Assembly (NCBI GenBank): GCA_025450135.1
Contig: JANWHZ010000001.1
Span: forward strand, 1 to 8,830
Reading direction: 5' to 3'
DNA: 8,830 bases
Origin: Candidatus Saccharimonadales bacterium
Lineage (GTDB): Bacteria; Patescibacteriota; Saccharimonadia; Saccharimonadales; UBA4665
Translations under genes and position numbers: made by a program
Notes under the pieces: model-generated
What the model saw: the letters and a program-made list of their open reading frames with translations, nothing else
Told to the model about the DNA's origin: nothing
Database searches by the model: none
Part shown: positions 1 through 6,279 of the stretch, one piece after another
Layout of the letters: every line of letters begins with the position of its first letter
Numbering within the stretch: the stretch's first letter is position 1

Positions 1-206
1 TTACCCGTGGTGAACCACAGCAACAAGCCACAACCTACCGCAAGCACCAGCGCTGCTAAGCCATGCTTGGTATGAGCCGCAGTCATTCCTGCCTGATACC
101 CCGGCATGAAATGCAAGAGCGCGTCGGCTGGAGTCACAAAGTAATACACTGCCACAGCCACGAATGCGGCTGCTAATACTCCTAGAACAACGGTTTGTAG
201 CTTCAT
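1..206 (-). CDS. Partial small membrane protein, C-terminus beyond left edge
   Basis: The frame opens with ATG at 206-204 and stays open to base 1 (68 codons seen), so the 3' end lies outside the window; the TTA at 1-3 is out of frame. The RBS is GAGGGA about 5 bases upstream of the ATG. The protein starts MKLQTVVLGVL and has one hydrophobic segment at about residues 4-24. A polar/aromatic stretch with ADALLHFMPGYQAG follows at about 28-42, then AAHTKHG, then a second hydrophobic segment at about 50-65. The likely fold is a two-helix membrane protein with a short histidine-containing loop. I do not recognise a family and assign no function. It lies downstream of the 30-codon ORF unit on the same strand, separated from it by a hairpin terminator, so it probably has its own weak promoter in the AT-rich 207-245 stretch or depends on readthrough. 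Confidence 0.6.
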   Translation of the reverse strand, partial: MKLQTVVLGVLAAAFVAVAVYYFVTPADALLHFMPGYQAGMTAAHTKHGLAALVLAVGCGLLLWFTTG

Positions 207-245
207 AATTCCCTCACTTCGTTATGTATATATATTACCAAACTA

Positions 246-276
246 AATACAACCTCTGTATGTCAGAGGTTGTATT
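246..276 (-). terminator. 13-bp perfect hairpin, likely intrinsic terminator
   Basis: Arms 246-258 and 264-276 are perfectly complementary over 13 bp with a 5-base loop. Read on the minus strand, the right arm ends in GTATT and runs into TAGTTTGG, a modest T-rich tail. It sits 21 bases past the stop codon of the 30-codon ORF and before the RBS of the next minus-strand gene, as expected for a terminator or attenuator. The weak T-tract leaves room for partial readthrough. Confidence 0.65.
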
Positions 277-297
277 ACTCGCAATGTTGAACGAGCC

Positions 298-390
298 TTA
301 CAGCTTGTTCAACAGCTTATCGATCTTCTGGATCCGAGGATCCAAAGTATTCGCATAAGCGTATGCGAATGCAAGACCTGCGGTCTTCAT
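298..390 (-). CDS. 30-aa small protein or leader peptide
   Basis: The start is ATG at 390-388, with AAGGAG (403-398) 7 bases upstream, the clearest RBS in the window. The stop is TAA at 300-298. The peptide reads MKTAGLAFAYAYAN, then TLDPRIQKIDKLLNKL. The N-terminal half is small/aromatic and mildly hydrophobic. The C-terminal half has regular I/L spacing with K and D, consistent with a short basic amphipathic helix. It has a near-consensus promoter and its own terminator, so it is probably expressed well. I know of no family. Much of the coding sequence folds into perfect hairpins: the Ala codons GCA, GCT, GCG and Tyr codons TAC, TAT alternate in just the way that builds a 9-bp stem. Either the peptide is the product of a structured mRNA, or the ORF is incidental in a regulatory RNA. 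Confidence 0.6.
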   Translation of the reverse strand: MKTAGLAFAYAYANTLDPRIQKIDKLLNKL

Positions 391-395
391 CGCAT
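363..395 (-). promoter_or_regulatory. Possible bistable RNA element burying the start codon
   Basis: The bases around the start codon (395-382) can pair with 378-363 as AT-GCG-ATG-AAGACC against GGTCTT-G-CAT-T-CGC-AT. That is 14 base pairs with two single-base bulges and a GCA loop, with the AUG in the middle of the stem. The competing fold keeps the inner 6-bp hairpin (H2) but gives 370-362 to 357-349 as a 9-bp hairpin (H3), freeing the AUG. The two folds have nearly the same number of pairs. The complementarity is seen directly; a switching role is inferred. Confidence 0.35.
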
Positions 396-451
396 TACTC
401 CTTTTTGTTTTTTATTGTGTAATCTTTTTGTGTTTGATTACAACAGATATT

Positions 452-479
452 ATTGTACACAAAATAGTCTGTTTGTCAA
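452..479 (-). promoter_or_regulatory. Sigma-70-type promoter for the 30-codon ORF / structured RNA
   Basis: The minus strand carries a perfect -35 TTGACA (479-474), a 16-base spacer and a -10 TACAAT (457-452, five of six matches). Predicted transcription starts near 445, giving a 5'UTR of about 55 bases. This is the best match to the consensus in the window. The -35 box lies 12 bases from the divergent ATG at 492. Confidence 0.75.
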
Positions 480-491
480 TTTTGACCTACG

Positions 492-1142
492 ATGGCTTCG
501 ATGGTAGCAACGTCAAATCTTAAAGACGCTTATGCTATACTTCGCTTACGTATGGCTAGACCGCGCAACGCTGGCGTGCTCGTCTTTGATTTCGTGATTA
601 ACACGGCGCTAACAATTGTTGAGGTCGTATGCGGCGTGTTAAGCGGCAGCACGGCAGTCCTCGCTGATAGCGTCCAGAACCTTACCGACAGCATCATTCT
701 TGCTGTCGCCTTCGTGTGCGAGCGGGTCGTCACAAATAGTTCTCTAAAACAGACCAAGCGGGCTCGTGCTTATCGGCTGGCGGGCTCAATCAATGCCGCC
801 ATACTCATGGTGCTGGCGGTCTTTGTCGGCGCCGCAGCGCTTAATCGCATACTGCACCCTCAGCCCATCCAGACAGCAATAGTGATCATTGTCGGATTGG
901 CTAGCATTGTTGTCAATTGGCTCGCAGCTGCGGCTTTATCTACACACCGACGAGAGAGAACTATTCAGGCGCCGTATATTGGTCTTATCTTTAGCGGGTT
1001 TAGCGGCCTCGGCGTATTTGCTTCGGGTGTGGCCACGCGGTTTCTCCACGTGCAGCGGGTCGATGGAATTATAGGGCTCATGATCGCAGTTGTCCTACTG
1101 TGGCGATCGGCCAACCTTCTGCAGCATGCACTACGTGGTTGA
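492..1142 (+). CDS. CDF-like (cation diffusion facilitator) membrane protein with degenerate metal site
   Basis: A 216-aa protein with six predicted membrane helices (about 29-50, 53-79, 95-120, 126-149, 162-184, 190-213). The family is clear from ordered matches: SGSTAVLADSVQNLTDS (51-67) corresponds to the CDF TM2 motif SGSxALLADAxHxLTD; RLAGSINA...LNRILHP (95-123) to TM3; VVNWLAAA to TM4; FSGLGV and VDGIIGL to TM5/TM6. CDF proteins move Zn2+ and similar ions against protons through a site of four residues. Here TM2 keeps Asp66 but has Gln62 for His/Asp, and TM5 has Gly164 and Ser168 where HxxxD is expected. The usual C-terminal cytoplasmic domain is absent (family proteins are about 280-320 aa). 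It is therefore probably not a normal zinc exporter. There is no RBS at the ATG at 492. Met21 (ATG 552) is an alternative start, 10 bases after an extended -10 TGCTATACT (533-541). The stop is 4 bases from the convergent MFS gene. Confidence 0.8.
   Translation: MASMVATSNLKDAYAILRLRMARPRNAGVLVFDFVINTALTIVEVVCGVLSGSTAVLADSVQNLTDSIILAVAFVCERVVTNSSLKQTKRARAYRLAGSINAAILMVLAVFVGAAALNRILHPQPIQTAIVIIVGLASIVVNWLAAAALSTHRRERTIQAPYIGLIFSGFSGLGVFASGVATRFLHVQRVDGIIGLMIAVVLLWRSANLLQHALRG
533..541 (+). promoter_or_regulatory. Extended -10 motif inside the 5' part of the CDF-like ORF
   Basis: TGC followed by TATACT is a good extended -10 element. No convincing -35 lies upstream. Transcription would start near 548, four bases before the in-frame ATG at 552. 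If real, the protein starts at Met21 and the mRNA is nearly leaderless. It could be a chance match within coding sequence. Confidence 0.3.
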
Positions 1143-1146
1143 TGCA

Positions 1147-2361
1147 TTAGGCATGCGCACGCGCCGCTCTCGGCACAAACACGTAAGCAACCAGCACTAG
1201 TGCCGCGGAGGCCATAAAGAATGCGGCAACAAAGAGCGGCAAGCCAGCTGCCAAGTTGGCGGCCATCAGTCCGGCAAGCGGCGGTAATACAGTTTGCGCG
1301 AGCGATATAAGGCTACTGTTGAGGCCAAGTACTCGTCCCTGCTCATTCGGGTCAGCTGTTGTGCTTAACAAGCCGACCAGATTCGCCTGGTTGGTCCCGT
1401 TGGCTAAGGTGAATAGTATGGCTATAGGGAATAAGGCGGGTACCGCGAATACCGTAGCATAGAGCAGCATAATGCACGATAGCGCAGTGACGCCAATCGT
1501 GAGGATCAGTTTTGGCGAAAATCGCCGATCAATACGAGGCACAATGATAAACTGATTGATCGCGTAGATGATACCGACATAGCCATAAAAGAGGCCGACT
1601 TGTTCCGCACCGAAGCCGAAGCGCTCCACTAAGAGCACCGGCAGAAAGGCGTTGAAGCAGGTCATCGCACAGTTGTATAAAAAGTTAGCCGTGAGTATAT
1701 TGCGGAGCTTGGGCGCCGAAAAGTAGCGTACGATGTGGCTCGGCATATCTTTCAATAGCGGCAGACTTTCTGCCGCATGTAGTGGAAGTTCGGGCAAATA
1801 GCCGAAAACAAGCAATGCATTAATAGCAGCTACACCCGCGGCGAATACAAACGGCATGGCAAGTGAGAATGACGAAGCCAGCGTGCCACCTAGTACCGGA
1901 CCAATAATCAGCCCGAGGCCAAATGCGCCACCGACCATGCCAAGTTTTGAGCTTCGGTCATCCCGTGGGGTAATGTCAGCAATTGCCGCCTGTACGATGC
2001 CGACGTTGCCGCCGGTGATTCCATCAACCGCCCGGGCCACAAAGACCAGTAACAAGTTTCTCGTAGCGAGGGCCGCAATGAGTAACAGATACCCAACGAC
2101 CGTACCCGCGAGCGAGAGCAGGAGCAAGCGCTTACGGCCGTAGCGGTCTGACGCGCCTGCCAGTACAAATGACGAGCAGAACGCACAAAACGGAAAGACG
2201 GCCACGAGTAGCCCATAGGTGCCATAACCCGCATGCGGGAAAAGTGCCTGGCCGCCCGAAAATAGCTGCGGTACGAGCGGGTTCATGATCCCCACACCGA
2301 TAGTGCTTACAAAGATACTGAGCAAGAGCACAAACAGTTGTTTTCTGATCGTTCTACGCAT
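1147..2361 (-). CDS. MFS transporter, drug:H+ antiporter-like (TetA-type)
   Basis: A 404-aa protein of normal length for a 12-helix major facilitator. The loop 2-3 signature GASDRYGRKR (69-78) is the MFS motif A. RAVDGITGGN (110-119) with ADITPRDDRS (128-137) is the pattern of DHA1/TetA-like exporters. GAFGLGLIIGPVLGG (145-159) is motif C, which marks antiporters. It probably exports small molecules using the proton gradient; the substrate cannot be read from sequence. It is the last of three minus-strand genes, 34 bases after the 192-aa gene. There is no RBS at good spacing. AAGG is 13 bases from the ATG, while TACCAT (2374-2369) is seven bases upstream and could be a -10 box for a leaderless message. 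Calling it a resistance gene would overreach. Confidence 0.88.
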   Translation of the reverse strand: MRRTIRKQLFVLLLSIFVSTIGVGIMNPLVPQLFSGGQALFPHAGYGTYGLLVAVFPFCAFCSSFVLAGASDRYGRKRLLLLSLAGTVVGYLLLIAALATRNLLLVFVARAVDGITGGNVGIVQAAIADITPRDDRSSKLGMVGGAFGLGLIIGPVLGGTLASSFSLAMPFVFAAGVAAINALLVFGYLPELPLHAAESLPLLKDMPSHIVRYFSAPKLRNILTANFLYNCAMTCFNAFLPVLLVERFGFGAEQVGLFYGYVGIIYAINQFIIVPRIDRRFSPKLILTIGVTALSCIMLLYATVFAVPALFPIAILFTLANGTNQANLVGLLSTTADPNEQGRVLGLNSSLISLAQTVLPPLAGLMAANLAAGLPLFVAAFFMASAALVLVAYVFVPRAARAHA

Positions 2362-2395
2362 ATGTTAGATGGTACCTTAACTGTATCACAGCAGA

Positions 2396-2974
2396 TCAGG
2401 CCCGCCGTGCACGACGCTCACCGAGCATGATAGCGGTTATAACGCAGGCATTGGCAGCAACCACATATAAGGGGTAGGCCATCAATATCGGGTCAAACCG
2501 GCCTACCGCAATCGTACCCAATACGCCAGTACCTACTGACAACACCCACATAACAAGGGTTTCACTGCCTGGCATTTCGTAGGCCTTTATTGCGGTGAGC
2601 ACGGCACCGATCGCATCGACCGCTATGGTAATGAACAATGCGTAGGCCGCTTCACGAGTCACGTACCACACCACTACACCTATAGCCGCCAGTATGAGGG
2701 ATACGGCGTCGCGGCGACTAAAGCCACCAGTACCCAACCAGAGGGACAATAAAAAGATAGCCGTCGTCCCGGCGGTTTGTCCCACGGTCATCCACAGAGA
2801 GTCGCTGGCCCCTTTCGCTAATTGGCTAGAAATTGCAATATAACCTAGCACCGTCCAAATAAGCCACGACGCCCGTTGCGGCCGTGTTTTTCGATGAAGC
2901 GTATCCAAAATATATGGCACCGCCATAACGGTACCGACAAGACCGGCCAGCACACCGATATAGAAGAAAAACAT
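2396..2974 (-). CDS. Conserved-type PQ-loop/SWEET-like membrane protein, function unknown
   Basis: A 192-aa protein with about six or seven hydrophobic segments. It shows an internal repeat. The first unit has VPYILDTLHRKTRPQRASW (19-37), and the second has VDAIGAVLTAIKAYEMPGSE (119-138); each has a proline or small residues in a helix, then Lys, then Pro and Ser just before a Trp-containing helix. This layout resembles PQ-loop/SWEET transporters, which are built from duplicated three-helix units. I recall similar proteins being common and uncharacterised in Patescibacteria. No transport substrate can be assigned. The start ATG at 2974 has no usable RBS; an extended -10 (TGG TATAGT) ends seven bases before it. 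It follows the GT-C-like gene by 18 bases. Confidence 0.7.
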   Translation of the reverse strand: MFFFYIGVLAGLVGTVMAVPYILDTLHRKTRPQRASWLIWTVLGYIAISSQLAKGASDSLWMTVGQTAGTTAIFLLSLWLGTGGFSRRDAVSLILAAIGVVVWYVTREAAYALFITIAVDAIGAVLTAIKAYEMPGSETLVMWVLSVGTGVLGTIAVGRFDPILMAYPLYVVAANACVITAIMLGERRARRA

Positions 2975-2981
2975 TGCCTTA

Positions 2982-2990
2982 ACTATACCA
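2982..2990 (-). promoter_or_regulatory. Extended -10 promoter for the PQ-loop-like gene, likely leaderless
   Basis: On the minus strand, TGG (2990-2988) precedes TATAGT (2987-2982). The predicted transcription start is near 2975, one base before the ATG at 2974. It lies in the 18-base gap after the upstream gene. No -35 match is visible, which is acceptable for an extended -10. Confidence 0.45.
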
Positions 2991-2992
2991 TC

Positions 2993-4564
2993 CTACGGGA
3001 GCGGGATACGCTGCCTGAGCGTCGTGGTGTCATATATCAGGACACGGCTGGTATCGGACAGTGCTACCGTCTGCTTCGGCGCACCTAGCTGGCTAATGAT
3101 GCTCGCTTGTGTACACACCGACGGTACGTTGGTAATGGCGCCACCTTGATCTAAGATGACAGGGACTTCACGCGCTGACGTATGAAGCACTCTGGTAATA
3201 TATGCTCGGTCAAAAAACAAGGTAGATAGTGACACCCTACTACTAGGCTGACATCCGAGCGGCAACAGCCTGACGTTACTGTCATACAGGTAGGTAACCG
3301 GCAAGCCGGTATTCATGCTTGTATAAGCATACGGATACCGAGAAGTCACCATAAAACTATCAACGACAGCATAGTGTCGATTGATCGATAATCCTCGATC
3401 GTAGTTGTGAATTAACCCGTAAACGAGCAAACAACAGCCGACCAGGCATACGACCGCCATGCCGCTACCCAGGCTTACCTTGAGCGTATCCCGGCTATAC
3501 CCAAGTACGGCGGCGAACACTACCACCACTGCGGGCAGCGTCATAATAAGATACCGCGAATTCGTATCCTGGCCGGTAGAACCGCTTAACACATATACTG
3601 CTACGTTCACAGCGACAATAATCCCGGCCCATAGGAACAGCCGCCTACTGACGGGCTTGGCGAGCATTATCCACACGCAAGTCACCGCGAATACCACAAA
3701 CAGTACTGGGTTACTGTACAGAAATATATGACCAAGGTCGGCACTGCCACTATACAGCTCAAGGAGTTGCCGGCTCGCCTGGAGCAACTGACTTGGCAGC
3801 GCATTAATCTGCAGGTGCGTAGCGGCCGGAGAAAAATGTACCTTCCACGTCTGCTCCACGAGCCACACTAATGCTCGGGAGAAAACATATCCCAACCCCA
3901 CGACCGCTAACCAAGCCGCCAGTGGCGCTGACCAGCGTGCCTTGGGCCGGTCACGCCAGCATTCCACCGCCATATACACGGTGGCGGGTACCGCGATCAT
4001 GTAGACCTGCAACGGGTCGGCAAAGAACAGTACACTACTCAACATAAGCGACCACAACCACACTGTTAGGCTCACCGGCCGTAGCGTGAAGCGCAGCGCT
4101 GTAGCCAATAAGAGCATGCCGCCGGCAACTTCAATATTGCGCGAGTTTACAAACCCTATCCAGAACACCGAGCCCGCCACAACAGCAATCCAAAGCATTA
4201 CCAGCCAGACTGGTCGGCTGGAAGGTAGACCAAACCGTTTCATTATCCAGGCGGCAGTCAAGAAAATGACGATGTACGCAGCGACATTCACTAGAATCGT
4301 CATCATGATTAATTTGACATACGGGCTACCCGGCAGTAGATCGGCTGGAATGTAGACCAGCAGCATCTTAATGATGTAATTGGTGGGGCCGATTATGGCG
4401 CCAGCGTGAAAACCGTGGAGCCACTGGTAAGTAAGCACTTGTTGCCCGACCGTATCGATAATAGTCGGCTGGATGAAAAAGCGTAGCACCGTCCAGCACG
4501 TTACGACCGTGGCGCCAGCAAACACCGCCCACCACTGATTTCGGAGTACTCCTCTCACCCTCAC
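2993..4564 (-). CDS. Large multi-pass membrane protein, GT-C glycosyltransferase-like
   Basis: A 523-aa protein with about ten or eleven membrane helices over residues 12-392 and a soluble C-terminal part of about 130 residues (393-523), probably outside the membrane. The layout matches GT-C glycosyltransferases (ArnT/PMT-like), which move sugars from lipid carriers. An Asp in the first outer loop (IIDTVGQQ, Asp37) is where GT-C enzymes hold a catalytic acidic residue. NSRNIE (140-145) and NSRYLIMTLPA (345-355) resemble family patterns, but no motif is decisive, so the activity is inferred. The start is GTG at 4564 with GGAG five bases upstream; an in-frame TAA directly precedes it. A second GTG at 4558 is possible. 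The promoter is at 4583-4611. It is the first gene of the minus-strand trio, divergent from the ABC pair. Confidence 0.6.
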   Translation of the reverse strand: MRVRGVLRNQWWAVFAGATVVTCWTVLRFFIQPTIIDTVGQQVLTYQWLHGFHAGAIIGPTNYIIKMLLVYIPADLLPGSPYVKLIMMTILVNVAAYIVIFLTAAWIMKRFGLPSSRPVWLVMLWIAVVAGSVFWIGFVNSRNIEVAGGMLLLATALRFTLRPVSLTVWLWSLMLSSVLFFADPLQVYMIAVPATVYMAVECWRDRPKARWSAPLAAWLAVVGLGYVFSRALVWLVEQTWKVHFSPAATHLQINALPSQLLQASRQLLELYSGSADLGHIFLYSNPVLFVVFAVTCVWIMLAKPVSRRLFLWAGIIVAVNVAVYVLSGSTGQDTNSRYLIMTLPAVVVVFAAVLGYSRDTLKVSLGSGMAVVCLVGCCLLVYGLIHNYDRGLSINRHYAVVDSFMVTSRYPYAYTSMNTGLPVTYLYDSNVRLLPLGCQPSSRVSLSTLFFDRAYITRVLHTSAREVPVILDQGGAITNVPSVCTQASIISQLGAPKQTVALSDTSRVLIYDTTTLRQRIPLP

Positions 4565-4582
4565 TTACTCTCCATAGGCCCT

Positions 4583-4611
4583 AATATACACTGACAGACT
4601 GTAAGTTTCAG
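4583..4611 (-). promoter_or_regulatory. Promoter for the GT-C-like gene
   Basis: On the minus strand, CTGAAA (4611-4606, four of six to TTGACA), a 17-base spacer and TATATT (4588-4583, four of six). It gives a short leader that includes the RBS GGAGAG at 4573-4568. It lies in the roughly 80-base divergent region shared with the ABC genes. Confidence 0.45.
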
Positions 4612-4639
4612 CTGCAGCGGTATATGCTTCCTGATGCGT

Positions 4640-4645
4640 TACAAT
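4640..4645 (+). promoter_or_regulatory. -10 box placed for leaderless expression of the ABC operon
   Basis: TACAAT matches five of six -10 positions and ends seven bases before the ATG at 4653, so transcription would start at about 4652. It overlaps the alternative ATG at 4644, which therefore would not be in the message. No convincing -35 is seen. Confidence 0.4.
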
Positions 4646-4652
4646 GGAAGCT

Positions 4653-5450
4653 ATGTCTGCTGTTATTCGTGCGTCTCAACTTACCAAAAAATTCAAGAAC
4701 TTTACCGCCGTTAATAACATCAGTTTTACCGTCCAACAAGGTGGAATCTTCGCCTTCCTGGGACCTAACGGGGCCGGCAAAAGCACCACCATCAAGATGC
4801 TCACCACCCTGCTCCGGCCAACCAGCGGCGAGATAGATATTGCCGGTCATAATGTACTGACCGAGCAAGATGCCGCGCGTTCATCGTTCGGCATCGTGTT
4901 TCAGGACCCGAGTCTTGACGACGAGCTAACGGCCTACGAAAACATGGAACTGCACGCCGTGCTCTACCACCTACCACGCAAGGACATGAAGCAGCGGATC
5001 ACTGAACTTTTGACACTCGTTGAGCTCGAATCGCGGCGGGACAGCCAGGTTAAAACATTCTCGGGCGGCATGAAACGGCGGCTGGAGATTGCCCGCGGTC
5101 TCCTGCACCATCCGCAGGTCCTGTTTCTTGACGAACCGACCATTGGCCTCGACACCCAAACGCGCAATTTGCTGTGGGACTATGTTAAAAAGCTTAATAA
5201 ATCGGAAAATATGACCATTTTTTTAACTACGCACTATCTTGAAGAAGCCGAGATGGTAGCGGATCGGATCGCCATTATTGACCATGGCACGATTATCGCC
5301 AGCGGTACGACGGCCGAGTTACTAAAGCAGACAAAAACCAAAAACTTAGAAGCGGCCTACCTCAGTCTGACTGGCAAGACGCTGCGCGATGAAGAAGTTA
5401 GCGCCCGCGAGGCATTCCGCATGCGTGCACGGACGAGGAGGATGCGGTAA
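4653..5450 (+). CDS. ABC-2 exporter ATP-binding subunit, DrrA-like
   Basis: This is the nucleotide-binding subunit of an ABC exporter that acts with the membrane protein encoded next. Numbered from the ATG at 4644: Walker A GPNGAGKST (40-48), Q-loop Gln87, signature FSGGMKRRLEIARGL (139-153), Walker B VLFLDEP (159-165), D-loop GLD (168-170) and H-switch His197 are all present, so ATP hydrolysis should be intact. The tail LEAAYLSLTGKTLRDEE is the C-terminal motif of the DrrA (daunorubicin resistance-type) family. At 265-268 aa it is shorter than classic DrrA (about 330). I chose ATG 4653 because the product MSAVIRASQLTKKF fits the family start and the -10 box at 4640-4645 would exclude ATG 4644; neither start has a clear RBS. 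The stop overlaps the next start by one base (TAATG). The substrate is unknown. Confidence 0.92.
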   Translation: MSAVIRASQLTKKFKNFTAVNNISFTVQQGGIFAFLGPNGAGKSTTIKMLTTLLRPTSGEIDIAGHNVLTEQDAARSSFGIVFQDPSLDDELTAYENMELHAVLYHLPRKDMKQRITELLTLVELESRRDSQVKTFSGGMKRRLEIARGLLHHPQVLFLDEPTIGLDTQTRNLLWDYVKKLNKSENMTIFLTTHYLEEAEMVADRIAIIDHGTIIASGTTAELLKQTKTKNLEAAYLSLTGKTLRDEEVSAREAFRMRARTRRMR

Positions 5451-6196
5451 TGCAGGAAATGTATATTCTCTGGCTTCGCCAGATCCGTCGTTACACGCGG
5501 TCGAAGTCGCGCATTATCGGAGCAATCGGGCAACCGCTACTCTTTTTGTTGGCGCTTGGTTACGGCATTGGTTCCATCTACCAGCGTGCGGGCGGTGGTA
5601 ACTACATCGAGTTTCTGGTGCCAGGGATTATCGTGCAAACGACATTGTTTGGCGCAATCTTCTGGGGGATCAACGTCATATGGGACAAGCAGTTCGGCTT
5701 CTTGAAGGAGACATTGGTGGCGCCCGTGTCGCGCTTGCGTATTTTGTCAGGCAGCGCACTCGGTGGTGCCACCACAACGGTATTCCAGGCAGCCCTCGTC
5801 TTTGTTATTTCGTTCGCACTAGGCTTCCGACCGACCAATTGGGCGAACGTACCGTTAGCATTACTTGTCGTGATACTGTTCTCCTTCGCCCTTGCCTGTT
5901 TCGGCGCTGGCCTGGCAGCCATTGTCAGCGACTTTCAAGGATTTCAGGCGATTAACCAATTCCTCATTTTTCCGCTCTATTTCTTGTCAAGCGCCTTGTT
6001 TCCGATTGAGTACGCGCCACCGGTTCTGAAGTTCATCGCTTCCGTCAACCCGGTGTCGTATACGGTTGACGCGCTGCGTACATTGCTTGTTAACCAGTCA
6101 CATTTCGGACTCGGGCTTGATTTGCTTGTCCTTGGCATAACTGTCGTCGTGTTAGCAACATTCGGCGTTGTATGCTTCAAGCGCATTGAAGCATAA
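5450..6196 (+). CDS. ABC-2 type permease, DrrB-like
   Basis: A 248-aa membrane subunit with six predicted helices: an N-terminal amphipathic segment, then GAIGQPLLFLLALGYGIG (24-41) as TM1, and the rest grouped to the C-terminus. The ABC-2 signature is visible as LIFPLYFLSSALFPIEYAPPVLKFIASVNPVSYTVDALR (about 172-210). KETLVAPVSR (86-95) is the cytoplasmic coupling-loop region typical of DrrB/NodJ-type permeases. It is translationally coupled to the ATPase through TAATG, with GAGGAGG a few bases upstream of the ATG inside the ATPase end. The pair should form a 2+2 exporter of a lipid-like, glycan or drug-like substrate; which one is not visible. Confidence 0.92.
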   Translation: MQEMYILWLRQIRRYTRSKSRIIGAIGQPLLFLLALGYGIGSIYQRAGGGNYIEFLVPGIIVQTTLFGAIFWGINVIWDKQFGFLKETLVAPVSRLRILSGSALGGATTTVFQAALVFVISFALGFRPTNWANVPLALLVVILFSFALACFGAGLAAIVSDFQGFQAINQFLIFPLYFLSSALFPIEYAPPVLKFIASVNPVSYTVDALRTLLVNQSHFGLGLDLLVLGITVVVLATFGVVCFKRIEA

Positions 6197-6251
6197 TCAG
6201 CCGCTAGTTCTCAGCTTTGTTTCAGCACATGGCCGTGCAATACTAGAGGGG

Positions 6252-6260
6252 TGTTATAAG
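6252..6260 (+). promoter_or_regulatory. Extended -10 promoter for the pilin-like operon
   Basis: TGT followed by TATAAG (five of six). Predicted start is near 6267, giving a 13-base leader that holds the AAGGA RBS of the gene at 6280. No -35 match lies at the proper distance. The stretch from 6197 also has a small GCAC/GTGC hairpin (6225-6238) but no T-tract terminator for the ABC operon. Confidence 0.45.
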
Positions 6261-6279
6261 CATTATAGGAAAGGAACCT

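Larger units (their letters stand above)
246..445 (-). ncRNA. Candidate densely structured transcript (dual-function or regulatory RNA)
   Basis: The predicted RNA starts near 445, from the promoter at 452-479, and ends at the hairpin at 246-276. In transcript order it holds these hairpins: H1, 436-442 with 418-424 (7 bp, in the 5'UTR); an unpaired A-rich linker carrying the RBS; H2, 382-387 with 373-378 (6 bp, 3-base loop); H3, 362-370 with 349-357 (9 bp, 4-base loop); H4, TGGATC 339-344 with 329-334 around a CTCG loop, extended by 3 bp after one bulge; H5, 307-314 with 285-292 (8 bp plus an inner 3 bp, stop codon in its loop); and the 13-bp terminator. H2, H3 and H4 follow each other with only 1-2 bases between them. 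This density is seen directly; the RNA function is inferred. It could equally be an mRNA with selected structure. Confidence 0.4.

Noticed and set aside
1124..1156. GCATGC...GCATGC hairpin between the convergent CDF-like and MFS genes as a bidirectional terminator
   Set aside because: Only 6 bp with a 21-base loop and no T-tract; GCATGC is a common self-complementary hexamer.
1908..2234. 108-aa minus-strand ORF inside the MFS gene
   Set aside because: It is another frame of a clear MFS protein whose motifs A, B and C are intact.
1147..2361. Tetracycline resistance gene
   Set aside because: The motifs place it in the TetA-like DHA1 group, but substrate cannot be read from them.
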